Shown: positions 36,198-46,590, numbered from the stretch's first letter. The stretch is DNA of 64,000 nt from Gracilaria gracilis (GCA_030374805.1 JARGSG010000115.1:62001-126000), one strand, 5' to 3'. The notes: generated by a model not told the origin, from the letters alone. A program made the numbers and translations.

Positions 36198-37064
36198 ATG
36201 GAGCTTCGCAGTCGAACGATCGGTAAATCTGACGCCTCTTCCACCGCCACCTCTTCCGACAAAACAGCAGCCTCTATGGAACCGCGCACAGGGCACCGTA
36301 CACCGCGCAGATCAGAATCGGGGCGCGGTCGTCGCCGCGCTCCAGGCACATACCCATGGTATCAAAAGGTTGCCGCTTGGATGGTACATTTATTCACTGC
36401 GTCGGGCTTGCTGGTCAATATGTTCTCGTTGCTGCATGCCATATTCGGCCAAACTGATTTCAATCTGTTTGCCAAGTTGAACTGGTTGGCTATCTTCATC
36501 GATGCTGTGGACGGAACTTTTGCAAGAGCTGTTGACATTAAGAAAGTGGTTCCCACTTATGACGGCGCCATGCTTGATAACATTATTGATTTCCAAACCT
36601 TTTCGGTTTTGCCCGCGTTATCCATAGTAGTGTTTCAACTAGTGGAGGGAACGATCGCACAATACGCTGCCGCCGTGGCTATCCTTCTGGCCTCAGCGTA
36701 CCAGTTCTGCCAAACTGTTGCAAAAACGACTGACGCGTTTGTGGGTTTTCCTAGTTATTGGAACATTGTGGTGTTCTACATCTTTTACCTCAAGCCGACG
36801 ACCGCCGTATCGCTGATTCTCATATTCGGTTGCGCTGTGTTGTCGTTCGTTCCCATTCACTTCATCTACCCAACGCGCACGAAGGAGTTGTTCTATGTGA
36901 ACCACATCGGGGCGTACCTTTGGTCCGGGTTGATGATTGTGCCAACCATGTTCCCTAACTCGCAGTACGTGAAGCCGGCTCTATATGTATCGTTTGTGTA
37001 CGTGATCTATTACTTTGCTCTTTCGATTATGCTCGATGTTCGCCGGCGGAAAGCCGAAGCATGA
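36198..37064 (+). CDS. Phosphatidylcholine synthase-like CDP-alcohol phosphatidyltransferase
   Basis: The protein is 288 aa from ATG 36198. The first ~50 residues are basic and Ser/Thr-rich, then a multi-pass membrane domain begins (KVAAWMVHLFTASGLL). The catalytic signature is D105-G-x2-A-R110-x12-G123-x3-D127-x3-D131 (DGTFARAVDIKKVVPTYDG, MLDNIIDF). The 12-residue gap and the later KTTDAFVGFPSYWNIVVFYI fit bacterial phosphatidylcholine synthase (Pcs), which makes PC from CDP-diacylglycerol and choline, better than PS, PI or CDP-choline transferases as I recall them. Eukaryotes normally make PC by the Kennedy or methylation routes, so this would be an unusual enzyme, perhaps acquired from bacteria. 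The substrate is inferred. Confidence 0.75.
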   Translation: MELRSRTIGKSDASSTATSSDKTAASMEPRTGHRTPRRSESGRGRRRAPGTYPWYQKVAAWMVHLFTASGLLVNMFSLLHAIFGQTDFNLFAKLNWLAIFIDAVDGTFARAVDIKKVVPTYDGAMLDNIIDFQTFSVLPALSIVVFQLVEGTIAQYAAAVAILLASAYQFCQTVAKTTDAFVGFPSYWNIVVFYIFYLKPTTAVSLILIFGCAVLSFVPIHFIYPTRTKELFYVNHIGAYLWSGLMIVPTMFPNSQYVKPALYVSFVYVIYYFALSIMLDVRRRKAEA

Positions 37065-37503
37065 TGGTGAAGGTTTGAAGCGGTTGCTCTTATCGGCGAA
37101 AGATGTGACGGAAAGTTTTCGAAAGAGCGCACTTCCTTTCTGTGCTCCCTCTGTACAGTCGACGATGATTCACATCAGTTTTCAGTAAACTAAGATACAT
37201 ATGTTGAACGTTGTTGGATGAGAGAAGATGTAGGGGGAAATGGGTGTGCTAATACAATGAGAATTGAACAGGTGAAATAGCTGGTGCTGTTGCGCTTTCA
37301 GGCTGTGCAAGAGAGGTACAAGGGTAACACGATTATGTTGCTTCTGACAGCGGCAGTTTTACAGGCATAACGTACGGTATCTATCGGCAAGTGTAACGGC
37401 GGGCAACACATGAAACGGAGACTTGTTTCCAAAATGTTGCCGCGCTGTGGTGATGAATTTGGCTCAGTGCAGCAGCTGCAGCACGTGGAGTGCCTTAAGA
37501 GCG
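37065..37503. other. Convergent spacer (Pcs-like gene / SDR)
   Basis: 439 bp between two stop codons. No feature recognised. Confidence 0.4.
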
Positions 37504-38361
37504 TCACGGGTACACATTTACCTTTGACATGATAAAGTTGTAAATGGGAGTAGGAACGCATGACGAGAAGTTGAGCACCACATGTTCCATGAGCCATGGG
37601 AAGCCGTAGTGCGGGTACTTCATGGCGATGGCCTCAACGATATGGACGGCGGCCTGATGCTCTGTGATGAGGAACGGCTTTGGGTTTTTCAGATTGGCGA
37701 TGGCAGTTGTGTCGACAAAGCCAGGGTGCACGCAGACGACAGAAACGTTGGAGTTGTAAAGCTCTACATTGAGGGACTGACACAAAGAGGTGAGCGCAGC
37801 TTTAGTAGCGGCGTACACAGAGGCGCCGCTGACGCCCCTGTAGGCGGAGAGCGACGACACAGCGCAGAGCACGCCGCCGCGTTGGAGGAGCGACGGCAGC
37901 ACTCGCGAGAAAAGGTGCGCCACAGACCTGAGGTTAGTATCCAGCACGCAGTCAATCTGGCGCGCGTGCAGCATGGAGAAGGGCTTATTCTGGTGATTGA
38001 CACCAGCGTTGGCGAGCACGACGTCCACAGGCGCCGCGTTGAACACGCGCTGCGCCGCGGCGGACACGGCGTGCACGTCGGTGACGTCCAGCGGCACGGC
38101 GGCGCGCAGCGACGGCCCCAGCTGCTCGGCCAGCCGCTGCAGCGCGGGCGACGCGCGCGACGACACGCTGACGGTGGCGCCCAGCGACGCCACATGCAGC
38201 GCGACGGCGCGGCCGATGCCGCGCGACGCGCCCACCACCCACACGTGCTTGCCGCGCAGCGACGCCAGCGCGCGCGCGACGCGCCGGCGGTGCAGCGCGT
38301 GCGCGGCGGCGGCGGCGAGCAGCGCGGCGGCGGCGCTCAGCAGCGCGACGAGCACAAACAT
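37504..38361 (-). CDS. Membrane-anchored short-chain dehydrogenase/reductase
   Basis: The protein is 285 aa from ATG 38361; the frame above it begins at TTG. Residues 1-22 are a hydrophobic anchor (MFVLVALLSAAAALLAAAAA). Classical SDR motifs follow: cofactor site GASRGIG (44-50), NAG (118-120), the catalytic Ser in AVSSLSAYRG (S170), and YAATK (Y183, K187). PGFVDT follows downstream. R47 after GAS and the NSS-like positions suggest NADP(H). The C-terminal region (PHYGFPWLMEHVVLNF) may also contact membrane, as in DHRS7 or 11-beta-HSD relatives. The substrate (steroid, sphingoid, retinoid or fatty acyl) cannot be fixed. GC falls from the 5' to the 3' end of the gene. Confidence 0.85.
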   Translation of the reverse strand: MFVLVALLSAAAALLAAAAAHALHRRRVARALASLRGKHVWVVGASRGIGRAVALHVASLGATVSVSSRASPALQRLAEQLGPSLRAAVPLDVTDVHAVSAAAQRVFNAAPVDVVLANAGVNHQNKPFSMLHARQIDCVLDTNLRSVAHLFSRVLPSLLQRGGVLCAVSSLSAYRGVSGASVYAATKAALTSLCQSLNVELYNSNVSVVCVHPGFVDTTAIANLKNPKPFLITEHQAAVHIVEAIAMKYPHYGFPWLMEHVVLNFSSCVPTPIYNFIMSKVNVYP

Positions 38362-39230
38362 GGGCGCCGTCGCGCGCGACGGGGCGGAGAAATGCGCGGC
38401 GCGCGCAAGCCGGAGAAAGATCGCCTCCCCACAGCAGGCGCGGCGGAAAGCGCGCTGTAACGGGCGGCGCGCGTGGGCCACGTGGCGGTGACAATGCTTA
38501 CAGCGGGGACGGCGGAGCGGAGTCGACTTACACGGCACAAACAATCAAGCGGTGGAATTTGTCTGGACGCGCAGCGCACGCGCGCGCGCTGATTGGAGCG
38601 CGCCGGCGCGGCTTGTCGAAACGAGCGCGTGCGCATCACGTCGCGCGCTCATAAATTATAACGCTCGCGCATGCGCGCCCATGGCGCTTCGTAAAAACAG
38701 CAGAGAAACGTCTGCGGCTGTTTTTTTTTTTTTTCGTGCGCCGCTCCCGCCGCACGCGTTTCTCTGTGTGCTGCCTCCCGCCGCTCGTGGCCAATGCCAC
38801 GCGCTCTGTTTCGACTCTTCGAGAGACCGACGTCGCTTTTTGGTTCGCTGCTGATTCCGTCTGCAAGGGCAGCGGTGGTCTTGTTTCGCGCTTTCTTTCT
38901 TCGTTCCACACGGTCCCCCCCCTCCCCCCCCGCCATCCGTTCCCCGTCCGATATCTTCTTCTGCTTTAACGTGTACCAACGGTACCGCTCTCGCCTTTCT
39001 CCCAACCAACTTTTGCATCCCTACCCAAACGCTTGTTGCTTATAACAGCCAATCTCCCCGTGTCGCGCTCTTACCCCTTGTCACCTTCGCCTCCTCTTCG
39101 CCTCCTCTTCGCCTCCTCTTCGCCCATCCGCTGTCAACTACCTGTCTCGCAGTCTCGCTGTTTCGCCTCGTCGCCGCCGAGCACAGCTCCACAATCGCCG
39201 CCAGCACGTCACGCACCGGCGTGCCTCCGT
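38362..39230. promoter_or_regulatory. Divergent promoter region (SDR / orphan gene)
   Basis: 869 bp. Contains a T14 run (38721-38734), TACCAACGGTACC (38975-38987, a MYB-core-like symmetric motif) and a 12-bp tandem repeat of CTCCTCTTCGCC (39087-39125). No TATA box or gene seen. Confidence 0.45.
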
Positions 39231-39845
39231 ATGAGAGCCCTGCGCCATTCGCTCCCGCCCTCTGCATTCGCATTCATGGCCAGACGGAGAACCGCTTACC
39301 CATGCGAAGACGCCCTTCCCACCGAGTTGCTACCCGAGTCGCTTCTCGGCTCGCTCAGCGACGAGGACGACGGCGCGGACGACGGCGTCGAAGTGGTCAA
39401 GAGGATGTTGGACGCGTCGCCGTCCGCCAGGGCGCCCATCCTGTCGCAGACCAACATCGACCGCATCTTTGCCAACTGGGACGTTGACCTGTGCCCCGCG
39501 CAGGCGCGCTACGTTGTCGATACTCCCCCGTCCTTCGTGTCCAGCTCCTCTTCGTGTGGCACGCGACTCAACCAGGAGAGGCAGTGGTGCTACGGCGAGG
39601 ACTGCACTGTTGCGGACATATTCACTCGCGTCGTCCCGGATAGACAGAAGGAAGAGCTCAAGAGAAGACTGCCCGCACGCCGTTGGTCAGACGCCGTCAC
39701 TAGGTTCCGCATCTTGTGCGGAGAAGTGGTGGATAACTGCACCGAGAAGCCGGAACGAAAGCCGTTCTGGAGAAGGGGCAGTCGCACAGAAACCAAGCTC
39801 AGGATTCAATGCCCGATTCGAAAGACGCTGGCCAAGTTTCGGTAG
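39231..39845 (+). CDS. Orphan protein, acidic N-terminal and basic C-terminal half
   Basis: The protein is 204 aa from ATG 39231 (MRALRHSLPP); ATG 39276 (MARRRTAY) would give 189 aa. The frame extends up to 39033 but begins there with TTG. After a short basic start there is an acidic stretch (LLGSLSDEDDGADDG). A middle part follows with NIDRIFANWDVDLCPAQARY and a CxxxxC (CYGEDC), then a basic C terminus (PFWRRGSRTETKLRIQCPIR). Base composition and codon use match its coding neighbours. No family recognised. Confidence 0.55.
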   Translation: MRALRHSLPPSAFAFMARRRTAYPCEDALPTELLPESLLGSLSDEDDGADDGVEVVKRMLDASPSARAPILSQTNIDRIFANWDVDLCPAQARYVVDTPPSFVSSSSSCGTRLNQERQWCYGEDCTVADIFTRVVPDRQKEELKRRLPARRWSDAVTRFRILCGEVVDNCTEKPERKPFWRRGSRTETKLRIQCPIRKTLAKFR

Positions 39846-41704
39846 CATTGTGTGCTGCTGTTTGGAACGTTGTGTGCGCCGAGACGATATGGTTACCGCT
39901 GGTCGTTTTGGGATACGCGCACGTTTGCAGAGTAGCACAACGTGCGAGATTTTGACCAACACGACGACATGCAGTCGTGACGCGTGTTGGGTTGTGACTC
40001 TTGTACCGAAGCGCCTTTAATGTACTAATGAGCGGCATGGAGATGGATTTTAGCGCGGACTGTACGCCATTGCGCAATGACTGACGACGCGTCTACTTTT
40101 CGGCTGATGTGTGTGGATGTGTGTGGGCGTGTGTGGGTGTGTGTGGGCGTGTGTGGGTGTGTGTGGGCGTGTGTGGGTGTGTGTGGGCGTGTGTGGGCGT
40201 GTGTGGGCGCATGCGGCTGGTGGAGAAGAGCGAGGAGTGTGTGGGAGTTTGCGTTTGGAAGCGTGTGTTGTGGAAGCGGATTCTTATTCTGTTTGGCGTG
40301 TCAAGCACCAGAGTGCGAAATTAAAACACGTTGCTACCGCTGATGATCTGGGTGCGGTAGCGACCGTTCATTTCTGTTTTGATAGTCATTCGTAATGGAC
40401 TTGCTCTCAATGACGTTGGTGACGGCAGTGGGGAGTGCATCGCAACTTGGGCACCAAGTGCTGGCGCACACTGTTGTAAAATATGTAAGCTGTTGTTTAT
40501 GCGCCAGCATCATGGCGGTGTGGTGAGGCGACGTGCGTGCGCGCATTTGCGTGATACAGGGCGATTGGTTGGCACTGACAGTTTTGTTCGGACAAGCTCT
40601 ACATAGAAGAAAGGGTGCTGAAGGAGTGAGCTTGGGCAAGCATATTTTTGGAGAAATGGGTGCCTTGCGCCATTTGAAGTGAAACGCACTCTCCGATCAC
40701 CATGATCATCACACCGTGATGGTAGATATATGTAAATACGACGGAGAAAGAGCTCGCTGGGCCGGCTGAGGAGCAGATGTTTGCAGCTGATGGGCGACGA
40801 GTCAGATGCGGCTGTGGATCTCGCTGTCATAAACGGGACAAGATGTGGCGCCACACAAGTTGGCAGCTGTTTCCTATACGCGCACAAACAAACTTGGACG
40901 TGGGCCACAGCGGGAGGCGAGGGCCGATGAGCGATGAAAAGGAGAGCGGCTAACATCGATTCGACGGTGCGTCGGTGGTGCGCCCACTGTGGGCCACACG
41001 GCAACGACGCAGCGATGTGGATTGATTTTAGCAACTTTTTGTATATATATCGACCTTAACAGTCGCAGCGGTTTACGTTAAACAGAACGAGCCGCCGTAA
41101 GTTACGGGCGCTTGTAGTGAAGAACGACAACAGGCGCGCCGAAATAGAAACAGAAGCAGCTGTGCCGAGGGAGAAAAGGGAGCAGACGTGATAGCTATAT
41201 ATATATACTGCTCAACGCAGCACGAGCGCGACCAATCGCTGCGTACAGCAGCAGCTGACGCCAATGCACAGCCAACAACGTTGCGCGCCATACGGTATCC
41301 AATAGCGCCCGCCTGTTCGCTTCTGCATCGGCGCATGCGCCGTGTGCGCATCGTTTCTACGGAGGCGTCGCGCCGCCAGCGGCCGACACGCGCTCGCGCC
41401 AGCACAGCCTGTCGCGGCCGCGCGTGTACACGTATTACGTGCGATGCAACCGCCGCAGCTTTTTGTGATTGATTGACTGCGTGCGCCGGCAGCGCGTGAA
41501 TTTCTGCGCGTTGATTGAATTGCGCGCCGCTCAGCGCCTTGTCGTTGCTGTGCTTCGTGGACGTTGACGCCATTCCCTCTCCGCGCGGGTGGCATATTTG
41601 CTGCCAGCGGTCGCGCACAGCGGCGCGCGAGCGCGCTCTTTTCCCACTGCCTTCTGCCCCGTCCGCCGCTTGTTCGCCCGCTTGTGCGCCTCCACCCGCC
41701 CGAT
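39846..41704. other. 1.9-kb spacer with a G/T-rich minisatellite
   Basis: Holds the array at 40111-40210. TATATATAT runs occur at 41041-41049 and 41197-41206; the latter is about 500 bp upstream of the transporter ATG and might be its TATA region. Minus-strand frames here look like chance. Confidence 0.4.
40111..40210 (+). repeat. 10-bp minisatellite GTGTGGG(C/T)GT, ten units
   Basis: Ten uninterrupted 10-bp units. Position 8 alternates C and T in units 2-8, giving a 20-bp higher-order period. Strong G/T strand asymmetry. Confidence 0.95.
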
Positions 41705-42808
41705 ATGACGGTTGCTTCCTTCAACCCGCAGCCGCTGCCCGCGCACGCCCCCGCCAGAAAAGCGCTGCGCCAGGAGTGGCAGCTGCTCATCTGCGCGCTG
41801 GGCATCTACGTGTGCTATGTGCGCTACGGCGTTCTTCAGGAGCGCATCTACTCGCGCGAGTATGGCGTCTTCGCGGAGAGGTTCACCTACTCCTCGTTCC
41901 TGGTCGCCGTGCAGACCTTCACCAATGCCGCCGTCGCGCTTTTGGTCATGTCTTTGGCACTGTTCAGCCAACCAGCGCCGCAACATGAAAAACCGCTCCC
42001 CAACATGCGCTCTACTGCCTTTGCTCGCTTCAATTTGTTCAGAGGCGTGCCGTTGTTCGATTATGCTTTCGTGGCGCTGTCATACCTCTCAGCCATGCTG
42101 TTTTCGTTCACCGCCTTGAATCACATGTCGTATCCGATGCAGGCGTTGGGCAAGTCCTGCAAGATGATTCCGGTCATGCTCATGGGAATCCTCATTCGCC
42201 GTCATCGCTATTCGCTTCGCGAGTATATCTGCGTCGCGCTCATATCTGTCGGCGTCGCCATGTTTTCATGGAACTCCAACAAAGCCGCCCACGCCAAGCC
42301 TACGTCACCGCTTGGCTTGTTGTTACTTTTCGCGTCGCTGTTCATGGACGGCGTCACCGGTCCCCTGCAGGAACGACTGGTTGCGCGTCACAAACCAACC
42401 ACACACCAGCTCATGTTTTGGCAGAACTTTTGCTCTGTGGCGTGGTTGCTGGCTGGTCTTGTCATGACCGGCGAGGGAACGCGTGCGCTCGCTTTCGTGC
42501 TCCGCCATCCGCATGTCATGGTTGACATCATGCAGTTTTCTCTTGTTTCTGCCTTTGGACAGAATTTCATCTTCTACACTGTGCGAAACTTCAGTGCTTT
42601 GATTGTCACCACCATTACAACCACGCGCAAGATGTTCACCGTGCTGCTGTCCATTTTCCTTTACAACCATCACATGGAGCCCCGCAAGTGGATTGGACTT
42701 GTTCTTGTGTTTGCGTCCATTTCTTGGGAGGCTGCTGCGAAGCAACGTGCCAAGAGACTGAAAGCTGAGAAGCAGGCGGCGGAAAATGCCCCCAAGAAGG
42801 ATCAGTAA
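41705..42808 (+). CDS. SLC35B1-like ER nucleotide(-sugar) transporter
   Basis: The protein is 367 aa from ATG 41705; the upstream frame begins with TTG. It is a ten-helix DMT-fold protein. Family blocks are seen: CYVRYGVLQERIYSREYG, MSYPMQALGKSCKMIPVML, LFMDGVTGPLQERL and GQNFIFYTVRNFSALIVTTI followed by TTTRK. These are the hallmarks of SLC35B1 and its plant UTR1/UTR3 relatives, described as UDP-galactose/UDP-glucose transporters and, for human SLC35B1, as an ER ATP/ADP exchanger. The C terminus KKDQ fits the KKXX ER-retrieval signal, so ER location is likely. The transported substrate remains open. Confidence 0.9.
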   Translation: MTVASFNPQPLPAHAPARKALRQEWQLLICALGIYVCYVRYGVLQERIYSREYGVFAERFTYSSFLVAVQTFTNAAVALLVMSLALFSQPAPQHEKPLPNMRSTAFARFNLFRGVPLFDYAFVALSYLSAMLFSFTALNHMSYPMQALGKSCKMIPVMLMGILIRRHRYSLREYICVALISVGVAMFSWNSNKAAHAKPTSPLGLLLLFASLFMDGVTGPLQERLVARHKPTTHQLMFWQNFCSVAWLLAGLVMTGEGTRALAFVLRHPHVMVDIMQFSLVSAFGQNFIFYTVRNFSALIVTTITTTRKMFTVLLSIFLYNHHMEPRKWIGLVLVFASISWEAAAKQRAKRLKAEKQAAENAPKKDQ

Positions 42809-43487
42809 CTTGGTGTCGCTCTTTCTCGTCTTCCAGCTCTACTCAATTTTCATGTATCATTCATCGTATCCATATCCCTTTTTTTGTTTTTTGTAGTGTT
42901 ACCATCTCACACGACGAAAAGCCGGGCAAACATATGCCCGATTGTACAGATTGGTTGTAAAGTCATTCTTACATTCTATCATAAAAACAGTCTAACGAAT
43001 TAACCAACCTTCCATGACGTCCCCGCTCCAGTTTTCTTTCTTCCTGGCGCTCACACACTGGCCTCAGGAGGCGGGATCTTGACGAGCCCAGTACTAATTT
43101 TTTTGTGATCACAAATAAGAATTTCATGCGGATGCCACGACAGGGGGCCACTCTGTAACGCCAATGCTTGTGCTCCACGCCGTGGAGTCCACGGCACGCA
43201 CCGTAGCAGTTACCACATGACCAATTCGAGTTGCGTTTCTTCCCTCTACACAGTCCTGAGACCAAGTCGAAGACTTGAAGCCACTAAGTTCTCTTTCGCC
43301 TCGAAAGGAAAAGACAAATTTGGGCCTTTTCTAACTAGCTTGGCGAGAGGTAACGTTCCCCTTTAGCTTAGCCCTCTTAACCCTTACCTTCGTAAATAGG
43401 GATTCGTTTGCTTCCCTACATCAAGGTATATCTACTTGAGGAAGCTGTCCATTTTGAGAAAAATTGCTCTCCACGACATCACGAGTG
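42809..43487. other. Spacer before the FCP1-like gene
   Basis: No gene supported. TTACCTTCGTAA (43384-43395), a member of the recurring symmetric motif, lies about 95-105 bp upstream of ATG 43488. Confidence 0.4.
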
Positions 43488-44369
43488 ATGAATCATGTCG
43501 TGAACTTTGAAGCTCTGGCGGGTCGACTTCATTCTCCCAATCCATCTCCGTTACACGTCGTCTTGGATGTTCATGGTGTTTTAGTTCACCGAGCGCAAGC
43601 AGCTCATTCTCGCTCCAAGGCCGCTCGTGCACATCGAAACCCATGGCGTATCTTCCCAAAACGGCATGCAGTTTGGCTACGTCCTCACCTCCGAACTTTT
43701 CTGTTGGAAATTTTCCGGCGGCACACCGTTGCAATGTGGAGCTCAGCTCAAGAGCATAACATCGTACCGATGCTGCAAGCATTATCCAATGAATTTATGA
43801 TGTCTCCGTCTTTATTGCAAAGACTGCGCTTCACATGGTATCGGCCTCGCTGTCGGCCAGACCGACAGACCGGAAAATATGCCTCTATCAAGAACCTGGC
43901 AGACCTTTGGGAAGACAGAGAGCACGGGGCTCATTTCACTCCTCGTAACACTCTTCTCGTAGACGATTCACCGACTAAGACTCGTCTGTTTCCCCTTTCG
44001 GCAATCAATGTGCTTGAATACAGCCCAGAGACATTGGGCTTGCACTTCAATAATGACGACACATTGCTTTGGCTCATATTGTACCTCGAATACATCTCAG
44101 ATCGGTTAGAGAGAATTGGTACGGTTTTCGACGCTAGAACTGGCAGTCTCCCGTTCGGAGAGTTCTGTGCTCTTGGAAGATCTCATGCTCAATCGAGGAG
44201 ACGTAGGAGAGAACGTGGGAAGAGTTTGGCATGGGTTTTCCTTGAAGGTCTTCCTTCAACTTCACGCACTATCACCAATGACCCGGTCCTTATTGTTGAA
44301 ACTGAGTCTGGAGATTTCGTCGAAGAGAGGAATGGTGAGAGAGTAAGCCTGGCTCTAGATCCTGTTTGA
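43488..44369 (+). CDS. FCP1/NLI-interacting-factor (NIF) domain protein with altered DxD motif
   Basis: The protein is 293 aa from ATG 43488. The domain starts HVVLDVHGVLVHR, where FCP1/SCP phosphatases have DLDxT(L/V). D27 is kept, but the second Asp is H29. HTVAMWSSAQEHNIVPML and TLLVDDSPTKTRLF (D159, D160) follow as in the family. A Trp-rich middle (FTWYRPRCRPDRQTGKY) and a basic C-terminal third complete it. HAD phosphatases need the +2 Asp as acid/base, so activity may be weak or lost. Plant NIF-domain proteins with similar substitutions exist, as I recall (DLNGVL type). A binding or scaffold role is possible. Confidence 0.8.
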   Translation: MNHVVNFEALAGRLHSPNPSPLHVVLDVHGVLVHRAQAAHSRSKAARAHRNPWRIFPKRHAVWLRPHLRTFLLEIFRRHTVAMWSSAQEHNIVPMLQALSNEFMMSPSLLQRLRFTWYRPRCRPDRQTGKYASIKNLADLWEDREHGAHFTPRNTLLVDDSPTKTRLFPLSAINVLEYSPETLGLHFNNDDTLLWLILYLEYISDRLERIGTVFDARTGSLPFGEFCALGRSHAQSRRRRRERGKSLAWVFLEGLPSTSRTITNDPVLIVETESGDFVEERNGERVSLALDPV

Positions 44370-44437
44370 AAGATTTTGCAAACTCTGTCGGTGTAGGTAG
44401 TCTACAAGAGTACTGAAAGCTGCTCCACGACAAAGGG

Positions 44438-44797
44438 ATGGCTTTCGCATACGGTGGACCCATCCCACTGATGGTGACAGTGCAGAAGCGAATGTCTGTC
44501 ACAGAGCTTCGTGACGCATTCATCTATAGCTGTGGCTTTGGGTTGCTTGATGTGCTAAGCTGGGCGAGCTTTTTTGTCAAATTGAAGCAATATAGAATCG
44601 AAATGTCTGGTGTACAGCGATGGGGCTATTGCGGAACGCCCATCATTTCATGGTGGGTTTTAGATAAGAATGCCATATCCTGGTATAGTCGAAGCCATGA
44701 AACGAAGCGGAATTCCGAGGAGGAGGACAGCTGCCGTGAAGAATGCTTTGCATGGGCTCGAATTTGTACATTAGAAGGTCAAGTGGACCATCACTAG
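44438..44797 (+). CDS. Small ORF of doubtful coding status
   Basis: 119 codons from ATG 44438, just downstream of the FCP1-like gene. It is Trp/Ser-rich with no recognisable domain. Base composition is neutral. Possibly a lineage-specific gene, more likely chance. Confidence 0.2.
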   Translation: MAFAYGGPIPLMVTVQKRMSVTELRDAFIYSCGFGLLDVLSWASFFVKLKQYRIEMSGVQRWGYCGTPIISWWVLDKNAISWYSRSHETKRNSEEEDSCREECFAWARICTLEGQVDHH

Positions 44798-45138
44798 CTA
44801 TCGCTACGAGTTTTGGCACTCATTATGTGTGATTAAGATTGGTTCCACATTTACTCATGGGGCAAGTATACCTTGGACATTGTGACGATGAAACAAGGGC
44901 GGGAAAACTAGGGAAGATTCTTCCTTATCATTAAAACACAACACGAGGCTACACAAAGAGCATTTAGATGTTGATGTCTGTTATTCAGTCGTCCCACGCG
45001 CAGGACTTCCTAGGGATACGAGAACGATTACTCATATAGATCACACGTGACAGTATCCAAGTTATGGCTTTCGGGAGGTGGGAGGATTCTAAAGGCCGTC
45101 CTTTTCTGAGCTGACACTGCATCCAAGGCCTTTGGTGC

Positions 45139-45218
45139 GCGAATTCCCAGTACACTATACGTGTTTCGTAGCCAAGTGAGGTTCTTCGCGCATGCGAAAA
45201 GGTGTTCTGGGAATTCGC
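45139..45218. repeat. 12-bp perfect inverted repeat, 56-nt spacer
   Basis: GCGAATTCCCAG (45139-45150) and CTGGGAATTCGC (45207-45218). Outer flanks (TTTGGTGC and its partner) also pair partly. The spacer contains a nested TTCGC-GCAT-GCGAA hairpin (45185-45198). Candidate MITE remnant or structured RNA. Confidence 0.6.
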
Positions 45219-46590
45219 ACACAAAAAGCCTTAGTAGAGCGAGGATTTGTGTGGGTTGAGGCCTCTAAGATCCTGATTGATGGCTCGGCTGCTCTTTCGC
45301 TGACGACCAATGCAGGTACCTCAGGACACTTGGATTGGTCATCCGCTTGCACGCGCCGCAACTTCAACTTAACAAAGAAGCGGTTGAACGACAACCCTTC
45401 ATTGTCGCGGATAGCCCAAGATCCAGATGCATGTAGATATTCGACCCCAATGCTCCAGAATCACAGATTCCCAGGCGCTAATCGACGCCCTGCCGGGAAA
45501 CCTGCGAAAGCGATATAGCACGCTACATTGCCTTGCTTATACGCTCAATAGGCTTAGTGCACATTGCAACAAATGAATTGGGTGGGTCCCTAGAGCCATT
45601 GCGGGCTCCAACCGAACAAGCGGGTCGATGCTTTGGAAGAACCGGGCTGAAAGATCCCGTTACAGCTCCAAATAGATACCGCAATGGACGGCGCCGACGT
45701 GAAAGCTGTGCTCAAAACGAAACAAACAGCAAGAGCATCGCATAACGCTGTTTGGGCTCACTCTGCGATAAATGCGAAGCTCTGGAAGACTGAAGTTACG
45801 CTGGAGCTGTTATCTGCAGGACAAGTTTTCTCTCTTTATCCAGCAGCTACGTACTGATATGTTGTTAAGAAGCCAACGCGCTGTAACTGCGGTATCAAGG
45901 TCAACATAGAAAAGGAGCACATCTGATTCTGATTTCCGTTAGCAGAAATGCCACGAAGAAACGAATTGCCAGCCCCGCGAGAAAGAACAGACTAAAACAA
46001 TGATAGAAATCATCAAGCAGTCGAAGTCATTTCGCTTTAATTGGAGAAGGGAAGGCTGACGATGAGCCCTTCCATGCAGAGGTACAGCAAGAAGACTTTA
46101 GTTACCAACGGTGGCGCCGCCGTGGCGGTCCCTATCTACCAACGGTACCTTTTTGAGTTGCAGCACTGATAGAGGTCGCGTACTGCAAAAAATTTTGAGC
46201 CAATTTGTAACGTCACGGTGCTACATTACCAAGTTGCCAACGGTATCTAGATGCTGTACAGTGTACAGTATATATATCGCTGTATCCGTCGGGGAACGCT
46301 ATGCCTCGTGTTTTAATGCCGTGACCCACCGCTGATCAGTCTTCTGATCGACCTTCTCGGTCTACGTTCAAGAACTCTGCATTTGGCAGAGTCATCCTAC
46401 GATAATCTCTGTACGTGCTTCATTGCAGGTCGTACGTCCACAATAATAACGTTCAGTGTGCGAGGTTGACTACGTGGAGCCCGGCAGGGGATTTGTCGGA
46501 CTCTAGAAAGTGGGAATGGGGGACTTCTAATTGTTATGGCAACAGATTTATTGGTACCGGACCGGCGATTTCTTCTGGCCATCAGTCAAC

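Larger units (their letters stand above)
44370..46590. other. 2.2-kb spacer upstream of WDR82, motif-rich
   Basis: Contains a weak ORF (44438-44797), an E2F-like GGGCGGGAAAA (44898-44908) and a 12-bp inverted repeat (45139-45218). Three TACCAACGGTA-type motifs lie at 46102-46114, 46136-46150 and 46234-46250. The perfect palindrome CTGTACAGTGTACAG (46254-46268) is followed directly by TATATATATC, which may be the WDR82 promoter. Confidence 0.45.

Noticed and set aside
40111..40210. Interstitial telomere interpretation of the GTGTGGG array
   Set aside because: The unit is 10 bp with C/T alternation and lies between ordinary genes. No telomere repeat of the species is known to me for comparison.
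45192..45518. 108-residue plus frame in the WDR82 upstream spacer
   Set aside because: Starts inside the inverted-repeat structure; composition looks random.
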